Assembly: GCA_963850765.1 (NCBI GenBank)
Contig: CAWKMN010000006.1
Span: 620,001-684,000, forward strand
Length of the DNA stretch: 64,000 bases
Source: CAWKMN01 sp963850765
GTDB lineage: Bacteria > Chloroflexota > Anaerolineae > Aggregatilineales > Aggregatilineaceae
Direction: 5' to 3'
Each line of letters opens with the position of its first letter. The first letter of the stretch is position 1. The translations under genes and the position numbers were made by a program. The notes below the pieces were generated by a model. That model was given only the letters and a program-made list of their open reading frames with translations. It was not told where the DNA came from and searched no databases. Shown here one piece after another: positions 44,271 to 53,048 of this stretch.

Positions 44271-46046
44271 ATGAAGAAGATATTCATTATCTCGAGCGTG
44301 TTGTTCTCGCTTGTTTTTGGATCGCTGACCACGGCTGAAGATCCCGTTGGGCCAAATCCGCTTGAAACCCGGCAAATCAGCCGGCAGGATTATGCAGATC
44401 GGCTCCAGGCGATGTGGCTCGGGGAGACGATTGCCAACTGGACTGGCCTGACGACCGAAGCTGTCAAACAGGACGCGCCATTCTACACCGACGAGGACTG
44501 GGCCCTCGACCAGCAGATTGACTGGAAGCCTAATTCGGTGATCGACTTCGTCTTGCAAGACCCCTGGCAAGCTGACGACGACACCGACATCGAGTACGTC
44601 TATCTACACCTGATGGATCAACACCGGAGACCGCTGCTCTCTGCGCAAGAGATTGCCGATGGCTGGCAAACGCACATCAACGATTGGATTTGGGTTTCCA
44701 ACGAGCAGGCGCGCAGCCTGATGGAAATGGGTGTTGTGCCCCCGGTTACCGGCATGGCGAGCGTCAATGAATATTACTTGCAGATCGACGCGCAACTGAC
44801 GACGGAGATTTTTGGGGCTTTGGCACCAGGAATGCCCGAAAAAGCGCTCATTCTGGCGGATCTGCCGATACGATCCACCGCCGGAAGCTATGCCGCGCAC
44901 GCCGCTCAGTTTTATGTGGTGCTTTATTCGCTCGCCACGCAGGTTGACCCCCAGCAGCCATCGCGTGACCAAATCATCTGGATGATAACGGAAGCGCGAC
45001 GCTACATCCCCGATACCTCCAAAGCCGCGGATATTGTCGATTTTGTGCTGGCAGATTATCAGGCTAACCCAGATGCGAACGATTGGGAGCGCACGCGCGA
45101 CAAAGTCTATGAACGCTACCATGAGCACGCCGACGACCACGGGTTTATCTATCGCGGATGGACCGAGTCTTCGGTTAACTTCGCGGCTGGATTGATTGCG
45201 CTGCTGTATGGCGAGGGCGATTTCCGGCGCACGGTTCAGATCGGCACCCTCAGCGGGTGGGACTCCGACAATGGCACGTCGACGATGGGCGGTCTGCTGG
45301 GTCTGATGCTCGGCTACGATGCCCTCGTGGCGCACTTTCCGGAGGTAACTTTGTCGGATCGGTACAACATCCACCGCACGCGCGACACGCTGCCCGATTA
45401 CCTTCCGGATGATCCCCGTGCGGAGGACACCTTCACCCTGATGGCTGAACGGATGCTGCCGCTCGTGGAGACGGTCATTCTCCAATCGGGGGGAAGCGTT
45501 GATGGCGACATATGGCTTCTGCCACCACCCGCTGATGATCCCCCTCTGGATCTCAATCCCCAGTTCCAGCTGTATCGTCACAGCGCGAATAATCAGGTAC
45601 GACTGTCCGGCGGCACGATTGAGGTCAGCGTGAGCGGTGAAGTGGCGGCCTCACGCCTACGGGGTATTGCGGATGGCCTGGAACATGACTTCTCCGGCCG
45701 GGAACCTGCCCGGCGGATACCTCAACCCTATAGACGCCTTACGACTGATGGGGCGGTAACCATAGCCGTCCAATATGATCGCGATGTGGAAGTAATGACC
45801 ATTCGATTAATTGCGGGAAACGTGGCCGATCCTGTGTTTCCTGTGGAGCTGCTGATCGATGGGGTCTGGGTGTCAGTGCCGGATGGAACAATATTTCCTC
45901 CTGCCCTCACCTCCGAAACACCGGTCCAGATTTTTGACGTGATTCTCCCGGAATCGGTGCTGGCGAGCGGTATCCGTGTCATGCTTGAGGCAGCGGGGCT
46001 CTTTCCAGAGTTTACGGTGCTAGAACTGGATGCCTTTTCAGATTGA
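44271..46046 (+). CDS. secreted ADP-ribosylglycohydrolase-fold protein (paralogue C)
   Basis: A 591-residue protein starting at ATG 44271 (AAGGA upstream), with signal peptide MKKIFIISSVLFSLVFGSLT. Residues ~37-400 carry a divergent ADP-ribosylglycohydrolase fold: 'DYADRLQAMWLGETIANWTG', acids in 'ADDDTDIEYVYLHLM', and 'TLSGWDSDNGTSTMGGLLG' with the Asp-Ser-Asp pair. The last ~150 residues form a beta-rich domain. It is divergent from the LacI gene, with the candidate operator between. Its extracytoplasmic location makes it a candidate for releasing the compound that the neighbouring importer takes up. Confidence 0.85.
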   Translation: MKKIFIISSVLFSLVFGSLTTAEDPVGPNPLETRQISRQDYADRLQAMWLGETIANWTGLTTEAVKQDAPFYTDEDWALDQQIDWKPNSVIDFVLQDPWQADDDTDIEYVYLHLMDQHRRPLLSAQEIADGWQTHINDWIWVSNEQARSLMEMGVVPPVTGMASVNEYYLQIDAQLTTEIFGALAPGMPEKALILADLPIRSTAGSYAAHAAQFYVVLYSLATQVDPQQPSRDQIIWMITEARRYIPDTSKAADIVDFVLADYQANPDANDWERTRDKVYERYHEHADDHGFIYRGWTESSVNFAAGLIALLYGEGDFRRTVQIGTLSGWDSDNGTSTMGGLLGLMLGYDALVAHFPEVTLSDRYNIHRTRDTLPDYLPDDPRAEDTFTLMAERMLPLVETVILQSGGSVDGDIWLLPPPADDPPLDLNPQFQLYRHSANNQVRLSGGTIEVSVSGEVAASRLRGIADGLEHDFSGREPARRIPQPYRRLTTDGAVTIAVQYDRDVEVMTIRLIAGNVADPVFPVELLIDGVWVSVPDGTIFPPALTSETPVQIFDVILPESVLASGIRVMLEAAGLFPEFTVLELDAFSD

Positions 46047-46295
46047 CCTGTAACTGATAAGCGGATATCTCAATCGTGGGGCTGTGAATGCGAAAGGGAG
46101 CGATTACCGCGATACTCGCAATCAAGCCCCTTGCAGAGACTTAAAAGGCAAGCTGTAGAGGAGAATCTGGAAATCGAGATCATTCTACGTAGTACCAGAT
46201 AACTTTTCCCGGGAAATTCCTAAAAAAGCTTTTCCTCGAGAGGCGAAGCAAGCTGTGCCCCATAGGGCCTATGGACCGGGGCATTCCAACGCCTT

Positions 46296-46505
46296 GTGGA
46301 TGGTATTGCGTACGGGATGGTGCTGCTCTATATTGGCCAATCCGCGCCGGGGTTTCCGCTTACGGATCACACACCAACGAAAGAACAGCGCAATCAGGAA
46401 ATCCGAACGAGCTATTCGAAAGGACAATCGGTTGGTTATCTTGCCCGTTTATTCGGAATATCTGAGCAACGCGTATCGCAAATCATCCATCGCCGGCGCA
46501 GATAG
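46296..46505 (+). CDS. small helix-turn-helix protein, copy 2 of 4
   Basis: 69 residues from ATG 46296. The C-terminal half reads KEQRNQEIRTSYSKGQSVGY, then LARLFGISEQRVSQIIHRRR, the same HTH as at 5285, 35167 and 56701, with a very basic end. The 33-residue N-terminus is unlike the other copies and may be non-native. It lies between the secreted enzyme and a transposase relic. Confidence 0.55.
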   Translation: MDGIAYGMVLLYIGQSAPGFPLTDHTPTKEQRNQEIRTSYSKGQSVGYLARLFGISEQRVSQIIHRRRR

Positions 46506-46575
46506 AAAATAGGTAGCTGAGGGCACAGAGTCCACATTTTGGCCCCCACCACCCGTATTTCTTGAAAAAACGAGC

Positions 46576-46608
46576 ATCATTCACGACTACTATCGCGACG
46601 CCGCGTAA
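46576..46608 (+). pseudogene. last codons of a family 1 transposase
   Basis: IIHDYYRDAA and a stop are preserved exactly as at the ends of the copies at 35116, 54584 and 58312, followed by the same GAAAACCGGCGCATTT. About 25 bp upstream, ATTTTGGCCCCCA resembles an end of the family 2 element. Nothing else remains. Confidence 0.5.
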
Positions 46609-46684
46609 GAGAAAACCGGCGCATTTTCTATTTCGAAAGTATGCTGCTTTGAGGCTGAAGATGTTATTTCCGCGCCTTAAACCG

Positions 46685-47830
46685 TTATTGTCGGGGCAGG
46701 AAATCGGTGATCGCGGCGAACATCCTGTCAAGATCCTTGCAGTCGTTATAACCCTGTACAGACACACGCAGATGAAGCTGATCGTGCCAAGTCCCAATTG
46801 CCAATTGAATCCGTTGCTCGTCATAAAGTTGGGCCTGAAGCTGGACTGGATCCGTGGGCGGCAGCAGGACCGTGAACATCTGGGCGAACCACTCTGGCGA
46901 ATCCGGTGTAAGGGGCCGAACGCCATACCAATCACACAACCGTTGTCTAGAGTCGCTGGCAAGTGCATGGCATCGCCGTTGAACTGCTTCCCAATTGTGC
47001 GTCTGCATAAACTCAATCGCTGCTGGAACGGCCAGAAATGCGGCGAGATCGCGCGTGCCCTGCCATTGGGTCGATCGGACAAAATCCGAAGTGTCGTCCA
47101 CTTCCCAGCTCACAATCAGCGGCATGATAATGGATCGGCATTCTGGGCGAGCATACAAAAATCCCGCGCCTTTGGGTGCACACATCCACTTATGACAGTT
47201 ACCAACATAAAAATCAGCGCCCAGCGCCTCCAGATTGAGCGGGATTTGGCCGGGCGCGTGTGCGCCATCGATCATCGTAAGGATACCGGCTTCGCGCGCG
47301 TGGCGGCATACCGCCTCCGCCGGCAGAATGAGGGCGGTGGGCGAAGTAATATGACTCATGAAAATCAGACGGGTACGGGGCGTCACCGCTTGCCATAACG
47401 TTTCGACCACGTCTTCTACCGAGTTGATCGGAAGGGGTATCGGCTGTCGAATATAACGCGCACCTGTCCGGTTGCAGACGATTTCCCACAACCGATCCAT
47501 CGCGCCATATTCGTGATCCGTCGTCAAAATCTCGTCGCCGGAGTGGAGATCAAGCGATTGCGCGACGTAGTTTCCTCCAATGGTCGCGTTGGTGACGAAA
47601 ATCAGGTTGTCTGGGCTGGTGAAAAGGTAACCCGCTAACTGCGTGCGCGCCTCTCTGAGAAGATCATTAGCCCGCTTCGAGAAAAACAGAGATGGCTGGC
47701 GTTCCAGTTCCAGCTGCCAACGCTGGTATTCCTCGAATACAGGACGCGGGCACGCGCCGTAACCGCCATGGTTCAAATAGATGACCGTTGGATCAAGCAA
47801 GAAAAGAGAACGCAGATCGTCGTTAGTCAT
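46685..47830 (-). CDS. class V PLP aminotransferase, isopenicillin-N-epimerase-like
   Basis: A 381-residue fold-type I PLP enzyme. 'YLNHGGYGACPRPV' is the N-terminal signature of the isopenicillin-N epimerase/cysteine-desulfurase-like group. The PLP Asp is in 'MIDGAHAPGQ' and the Schiff-base Lys in 'NCHKWMCAPKGAGFLYARPE'. GGAGG lies in the end of the upstream gene and the ATG follows that stop by three bases. It is the last gene of the dipeptide-type importer operon. Family members epimerise or desulfurate amino-acid derivatives; the actual reaction is unknown. Confidence 0.88.
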   Translation of the reverse strand: MTNDDLRSLFLLDPTVIYLNHGGYGACPRPVFEEYQRWQLELERQPSLFFSKRANDLLREARTQLAGYLFTSPDNLIFVTNATIGGNYVAQSLDLHSGDEILTTDHEYGAMDRLWEIVCNRTGARYIRQPIPLPINSVEDVVETLWQAVTPRTRLIFMSHITSPTALILPAEAVCRHAREAGILTMIDGAHAPGQIPLNLEALGADFYVGNCHKWMCAPKGAGFLYARPECRSIIMPLIVSWEVDDTSDFVRSTQWQGTRDLAAFLAVPAAIEFMQTHNWEAVQRRCHALASDSRQRLCDWYGVRPLTPDSPEWFAQMFTVLLPPTDPVQLQAQLYDEQRIQLAIGTWHDQLHLRVSVQGYNDCKDLDRMFAAITDFLPRQ

Positions 47831-47833
47831 GTG

Positions 47834-48385
47834 CTATGGTGAACCTCCGGTGTCGTCGTAGATATCAAATGGTGGTTGACCCAAAGAGACCAGCATATTG
47901 TTCAGAATGCGGCCAATGGGCACGAGACACGAATCCGGCGGGCGGTTATCCAAACGCCATTGGGTAGAGGTATAGGTTGCCATACCAAAGATAAGGCGCT
48001 CGGTGGGATGACCACCCATTGCCAGGATCACATCTGGCGGCATGTCAGACGGATCGAGCAACCATTGAATATGCTGTTCCATCTGGCGACGACGTTCCGG
48101 CGAATAGGCATCGCAGGCGTCGACTTGAGCGCGAAACTCATTCCAGGTGTCAGCCTCTGCGCCTGAGAGTGGCGTTGCCTGGGGCAGTTCGGTGAGATTG
48201 ATCACGACCTGCGGATCGAGTGTCATCACGGGCCGCTGCTGATCTGACGGGGCGCCATCATCACGAACGAGAATAAACACCGCCACACTCAAGACCATCA
48301 GCAGACCGACCCCTGCCAGGATAACACCACCGCCAATCGGCGATTCCGGCGTTTGCTCGCCTCTTTCTGTCCTTTGTGCTGGCAT
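47834..48385 (-). CDS. single-pass membrane protein of unknown function
   Basis: This 183-residue protein has one transmembrane helix at about residues 19-41 ('GGGVILAGVGLLMVLSVAVF') and a ~140-residue outer domain with two Cys. It starts four bases after the cytochrome c stop and ends just before the aminotransferase. Tight packing implies co-expression. 'YSPERRRQMEQHIQWLLDPS' and 'GHPTERLIFGMATYTSTQWR' may be useful for searches. No family is recognised. Confidence 0.7.
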   Translation of the reverse strand: MPAQRTERGEQTPESPIGGGVILAGVGLLMVLSVAVFILVRDDGAPSDQQRPVMTLDPQVVINLTELPQATPLSGAEADTWNEFRAQVDACDAYSPERRRQMEQHIQWLLDPSDMPPDVILAMGGHPTERLIFGMATYTSTQWRLDNRPPDSCLVPIGRILNNMLVSLGQPPFDIYDDTGGSP

Positions 48386-48389
48386 CCTG

Positions 48390-48884
48390 CTACGGATCCA
48401 TATGCAGCGACAGCAGATACTGATATAAATTCCTGCCGCCGCTGTCGCTCAGACGATCGGTCGAGTATTGGTGCTTGCTGCCCAACGTACCCCCTGAGCG
48501 CATCCAGTCAATAAACGCATCTTCAGTCAGCGCCAGATTCTGTAGTGAAGGCGCTGGCGTGCCATCGATCTCACCTGTTCCACCGTCACCCGCTGCGCCG
48601 TGACACGTCGCGCAGCCCAAACGGTCCCAATTACTTGCACCTCGCGCGACCGCCGTCGGATTCAGGTCGCTGGTATCTGATTGGCCGACCGAGGTGGTCG
48701 CGGCAGCGGTGGCGATGATAGCCGGCACGGTCGGGGGATTTAGTTCTTGGAATATAGGCAACTTAGTACTGGTGGGCCGGGCGTTCTCTTCGCTGCCCGA
48801 TCCGCATGCAGCTAACACGACTGATACTGAGGCCATGATCGCCAGGGATCTTAAAACGTCGCTGAGTAATGGGAACCTGTTCAC
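48390..48884 (-). CDS. lipoprotein mono-haem cytochrome c
   Basis: 164 residues from GTG 48884, which has AGGAGG upstream; an in-frame TTG five codons earlier overlaps that site and is less likely. The signal peptide ends in a lipobox (VLAACG), predicting a lipid anchor. A Thr/Pro/Ala-rich linker follows, then a cytochrome c domain with haem motif CATCH and 'DEDGG'-type loop 'GAAGDGGTGE'. A C-terminal 'YLLSLHMDP' supplies a possible Met ligand. It would face the outside and carry electrons. Its place between transporter and aminotransferase genes is unusual. Confidence 0.88.
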   Translation of the reverse strand: MNRFPLLSDVLRSLAIMASVSVVLAACGSGSEENARPTSTKLPIFQELNPPTVPAIIATAAATTSVGQSDTSDLNPTAVARGASNWDRLGCATCHGAAGDGGTGEIDGTPAPSLQNLALTEDAFIDWMRSGGTLGSKHQYSTDRLSDSGGRNLYQYLLSLHMDP

Positions 48885-48903
48885 ACTCCCTCCTCGCAAC
48901 CGG

Positions 48904-49824
48904 TTATCGTCCCCGGTGGGGGTTCAAGGCATCCTGCAAACCATCACCGACAAACGAAAAAGCCAACATGGTTAACCCTACGAGAACCGTTGGAAACAAA
49001 GCGAGATGGTAGTATACCTGGATCGAGGTGCCAACGCCTGAACCCACCATACGGCCCCAGCTCGGCGCCGGTTCGTTGATACCCAGACCCAAAAAGCTGA
49101 GCGCTGCCTCAGAAAAAATAGCCAAAGGCACGGCGAAGGTAAATGACACCAGCAGCGGCGTCAGCGCGTTGGGCAGGATATGCGAGACGATAATCCTCCC
49201 GTCGGATGCGCCAATCGCCCGCGCTGCCATCGTGTATTCTTGCTCGCGTAGTGCCAGAAACTGGGCGCGTGCAATCCGTAGGGGTTCGATCCAGGCCGTG
49301 ACAGCCAGCACAAGAATCACATTATGTAGCCCGCTGCCTACCACGCTGAGCAAAAATAGCGCAAACAGCAGCGGTGGCACCGCCGTCATTGTCTCCACGA
49401 GGCGCAGCGCGATGAAATCCACCCAGCCGCCGCGATACCCGGCCAGTGCGCCGATAGGCACCCCGATTACAAAGGAAAGCACAGGCACTAACAGACCCAC
49501 CATCAGTGACGTGCGCGCGCCATACAGGAGTCGCGACAGATAGTCGCGCCCAATCGCGTCTGTCCCCAGAAGATGATTGGGATCACGGAAAGGCAGACGG
49601 TTGGCGACACGAAAATTCGCATAGGCGTAATCATACGGCGCGAGGACTGGGGCTAACACCGCCAGCAGCACCAGCAGCAGCATAATGATCAACCCCAGCA
49701 TTGCCAGCCGGTTTCTGGAAAATCGGCGGGCCGCATCGAGCCACAGTGACCGGTATTGCTCACTTTTGGGTTTCAATTCGGTGCTGGCGATCTTGTTGGA
49801 GGCTGCTGTCTCTGGTGAGCTCAC
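48904..49824 (-). CDS. dipeptide/oligopeptide ABC permease, DppC-like
   Basis: A 306-residue permease. A cytoplasmic N-terminus leads to helix 1 ('LGLIIMLLLVLLAVLAPVLA'), followed by 'LLGTDAIGRDYLSRLLYGAR', the DppC/OppC signature, then the EAA-like 'MAARAIGASDGRIIVSHILP' and C-terminal 'FVGDGLQDALNPHRGR'. Its ATG overlaps the DppB-like stop by four bases. It forms the second half of the peptide-type channel. Confidence 0.93.
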   Translation of the reverse strand: MSSPETAASNKIASTELKPKSEQYRSLWLDAARRFSRNRLAMLGLIIMLLLVLLAVLAPVLAPYDYAYANFRVANRLPFRDPNHLLGTDAIGRDYLSRLLYGARTSLMVGLLVPVLSFVIGVPIGALAGYRGGWVDFIALRLVETMTAVPPLLFALFLLSVVGSGLHNVILVLAVTAWIEPLRIARAQFLALREQEYTMAARAIGASDGRIIVSHILPNALTPLLVSFTFAVPLAIFSEAALSFLGLGINEPAPSWGRMVGSGVGTSIQVYYHLALFPTVLVGLTMLAFSFVGDGLQDALNPHRGR

Positions 49825-50798
49825 GACGTACTTCCTGCAGAGCCGGGCAAACGCACGCGCGGATCAACCCAAACATAAAGCAGGTCGGTGATCAGGTAGG
49901 TGAGGCCCCACAAAAAGGCGATCATGAGCACCACGGCCATAATCATTGGATAATCGCGGTTGAAAATACTGGTGACAAAAAACTTGCCGAGGCCGGGAAT
50001 GCCGTACACCACTTCGATAAACAATGAACCCGTCAACAGATTCGGGATTTGCGGGAGCAGGACCGTGATCATGGGGATGAGTGCGTTCCGCAACACATGG
50101 CGCCGCGTAACCATGCGCTCCGTCAGCCCTTTGGCGCGCGCTGTCCGCACAAAATCGGCGGTCAGCACGTCAGCCACACTCGCCCTCGTATAACGCGCTA
50201 CCAGCGCCAGCGGGGCCAGCCCATACGTCACCACCGGCAAGAAATAGTCTTTCGAAAGCAGCGCCGAGCCGTTCCCGAACACGGGACCAACGATCCATTC
50301 GCTCGGTTTGCCCCAGCCCAACTGATACCCAAAGATCAGTAAAAACCACGTGGCGATGATGAAGTTCGGCACGGCATAGCCGAGCATCGCCAAAAACGTT
50401 ACCAGGTTGTCAATCCAGGTGTTGCGATAGTACGCTGCCGCCATCCCCATCGGCAGGCCCAGACCAAACGAAAAAATGATCGTATAGAGGCCCAGGTGCA
50501 GCGTTACCGGCCAGGTGCGGCGTATGACATCGATCACGGGTGGGTTGCCCGCTACGGCAAACGAATGCCCGAAATCCAGCTGGACCGCGCTGGAGACATA
50601 GTTCCAATAACGGACAGTTACAGGCTTGTCCAGACCATATTTGCGGCGCACGTTGCGCATCGCTTCTTCGGTGTAACCGCGCTCGCCATAACTGAAGGGT
50701 CCGCCGGGCACAATACTCATTAGATAAAACACGATGACTGAAACGACAAACATCACGAAAACCAACGAGATGGTCCGCCGGACAATAAAGCCAACCAT
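49821..50798 (-). CDS. dipeptide/oligopeptide ABC permease, DppB-like
   Basis: A 325-residue permease from ATG 50798 (GGAG upstream; the ATG six codons earlier is an alternative). MVGFIVRRTISLVFVMFVVS is the typical first helix of DppB/OppB. It contains 'DFVRTARAKGLTERMVTRRH' (EAA loop) and 'EVVYGIPGLGKFFVTSIFNR'. It begins about 120 bp after the binding-protein gene, beyond a strong hairpin. Confidence 0.93.
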   Translation of the reverse strand: MVGFIVRRTISLVFVMFVVSVIVFYLMSIVPGGPFSYGERGYTEEAMRNVRRKYGLDKPVTVRYWNYVSSAVQLDFGHSFAVAGNPPVIDVIRRTWPVTLHLGLYTIIFSFGLGLPMGMAAAYYRNTWIDNLVTFLAMLGYAVPNFIIATWFLLIFGYQLGWGKPSEWIVGPVFGNGSALLSKDYFLPVVTYGLAPLALVARYTRASVADVLTADFVRTARAKGLTERMVTRRHVLRNALIPMITVLLPQIPNLLTGSLFIEVVYGIPGLGKFFVTSIFNRDYPMIMAVVLMIAFLWGLTYLITDLLYVWVDPRVRLPGSAGSTS

Positions 50799-50823
50799 GA
50801 TTGCTCCAATCGCCATGATGGAA

Positions 50824-50857
50824 TCCTGGGAAGCGAGAGTGCGTTCGCTTCCCAGGG
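50824..50857 (-). terminator. strong stem-loop after the peptide-binding-protein gene
   Basis: TCCTGGGAAGCGA (50824-50836) pairs perfectly over 13 bp with TCGCTTCCCAGGA-type sequence (50845-50857) around an 8-base loop, between binding-protein stop and DppB-like start. Confidence 0.6.
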
Positions 50858-50919
50858 ATTAACACGATGTCGGGACGTCTGCCGCAGCCGATCAGCCCCG
50901 CTCGTGAGCCGCAACCGGG

Positions 50920-52678
50920 TTACTGGGTGCGGTAGGTATCGTAATTCATCACATCATTGGTGATGTAGAATTCACCCCAGCACCACTGGTTGTTCCAATG
51001 CCAGGCGGCGATCCCCTGGTTGTCTGGGGTGAAGCACTTGCCACCCGCGATATAGGGCTGGAACAGTGCGCCCAGATTGCGGTGGAACAGGAACACGCCG
51101 CCAACGTCCTCGACCAGGATGCGCTCGGCTTCATGATACTGTGCCATACGCTCGGCAGGATCTCCGACCATTTGATCGGCCTCACTTACCAGATTGTCAA
51201 ACTCAGCGCTGCGCCACGAATGACGGCCGGTCGATTTCCAGACGCCGAGCATGTTGGCCGGGTCCAGAAAGTCCATGCCATAGGAAACGCCACCGAATTG
51301 CAATGTGGTGGGACGTTCCAACAGCGCCGCCATATAGGCGTTGAATTCCATATTGTTGATTTCGATCTCAATGTTGAGGCACTGGCTGATCGAGGCCGCG
51401 ACTGCGACATACCAGCTCATGATCCCCTCTGCTTCGCCGCGCAGCTTCAATTCCTGCGCCGGGAAGCCCTCGCCATCCGGATACCCTGCTTCAGCAAGCA
51501 GCGCTTTGGCTGCGTCGCAGTCATAAGCCTGGACGTCGCGGAAGTCGCCCGCTTCATCCCAACCTGGAAAGCCCGGAGCCAGGAACGAATAGGCCGGGTA
51601 AGCGGCCTGCGCGCCGCCAACATTGATCACGTTCTCGACAATCGCCTCTCGATCCACGGCTTTGGCGAATGCCAGACGCACGCGTACATCATCAAACGGT
51701 GGGTTGAACGTATCGAACAGTAGATAGTCGGTGCGGAAGTCGCCGGCGTGCGGACGGAAGTTCACCCGCAATTCCTCGTTCTCGTTGATGATCACATAGT
51801 CCGACGGCTTCAGGTGGATATAATCAACGCGATCCACTTCGTGATTCTGAAAGGCGATGAAGCCGCCATTCAACTGGTCCCCGTACACCCCGATGAGTTG
51901 GCGCAGCCAAGGTGTGCGCGGGCCAATGTAATCTGGATTGGCTTCCAGCAGCAGGTGGTCACCGGCCACGAATTCCCTGAGGATGAACGGACCGGACGAC
52001 ACCGATGTTGCCGGGTCAAGAATATATTCAGGATGCCAGTTGCCCGGCTCGCCCAGCGCCTTGGCCTGCATCGGCGGCCAGTACATCGTCGTTGCGGGCA
52101 GCGGCGGGAAGGGAGTTCTGGGTGCGGATCAGCAGGGTGTTGTCATCGACCGCTTCGACGCCGATCTCGTCGGGAGCGATTTCACCAGCGGCAGCTTCGT
52201 CCCAGCCCTGGATCACGCCGTTCCACATCCACTGGAAGTCGTAAGCGTTCGCCGGATCGGCCATAAACTGGTAGCTGCGCACCCAGTCCATCGCGGTGAC
52301 GGGCGTGCCGTCGGACCACATCTGGTCGCCGCGCAGGTGAAAAATCCAGCCCAGACCGTCTTCGGTCGGTTCCCAACTCGTCGCTGCGCCGGGAAACAGT
52401 TGCATGTTTTGGTCAAGCTGGACCAACGAGTCGGCGAACTGGTCAAAACCGTGGAGATCGCAGATGCGCTGGTAGACCGAAACAACCGACGACAGCGAGA
52501 TTTCTGTGCGGTTCGCGTTGCATATTTCGCGCCAGGTCTGCATTTCGTAGGGGGCGGCATCCTCTGGCAGAGTGCGCCCGTAGACATCGACATTATCTTC
52601 CTGGGCTATGCTGCTGTCGAGTGCCAGGGCCAACACAATGAAAAGAGTGACAATAAATAACACTTTGAAGCGTGACAT
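50920..52678 (-). pseudogene. family 5 extracellular solute-binding protein (peptide/nickel type), one frameshift
   Basis: A ~585-residue secreted binding protein. ATG 52678 has AGGAGG upstream and starts a signal peptide (MSRFKVLFIVTLFIVLALAL, cleavage near 'SSIAQ'). Family 5 features: 'QLFPGAATSWEPTEDGLGWI', 'FHLRGDQMWSDGTPVTAMDW', 'FAKAVDREAIVENVINVGGA' and 'DFLDPANMLGVW'. One frame change near 52105 separates 'LLIRTQNSLP' from 'MYWPPMQAKAL'. It is the first gene of a six-gene operon with DppB/DppC-like permeases, a cytochrome c, a membrane protein and a class V aminotransferase. Confidence 0.88.
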
Positions 52679-52961
52679 CTTATTGCCTCCTGCTTTCACT
52701 CTATTTGAACTGGAGCGCCTAACTTGCCCGTCGGCCAGGCGGGTGAGCATTTGGGCGGCACCTCCTTTCGGGCACACTTTGGTTGAGCGAGCGGGGATGT
52801 AATGAGCATATTATAGAATGGCTTGTGAGGTGAAGCAATTGTGCAGCGGCTAGAGGGTTTAAAACTCAGTCAAGCGAGAGAAATGACAGGCAGCGCGAGT
52901 GTGTTATGCTTGCGGGGTTTTGTATTGCTCAAAACGATAGTGACACTGAATGTTCTTTCAC

Positions 52962-53048
52962 ATGGTGATGTTTGTCTGGGAGTTTGTGCTGGACCTGGTA
53001 GCCGTGATGCGCATGGCGAATGATGAAAAAGATCTGGAAATCATGCTG
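52962..53048 (+). pseudogene. 5' end of a family 1-type transposase, interrupted by an insertion sequence
   Basis: It reads MVMFVWEFVLDLVAVMRMAN, then DEKDLEIML, which parallels the start of the transposase at 57223 (VSMLVELVR...EKDLEILLL). Similarity ends exactly where the terminal repeat of the family 2 element begins (53049). The 52679-52961 stretch before it shows only GCTTGCGGGGTTTT (also near 592), probably part of the element's left end. Confidence 0.55.
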
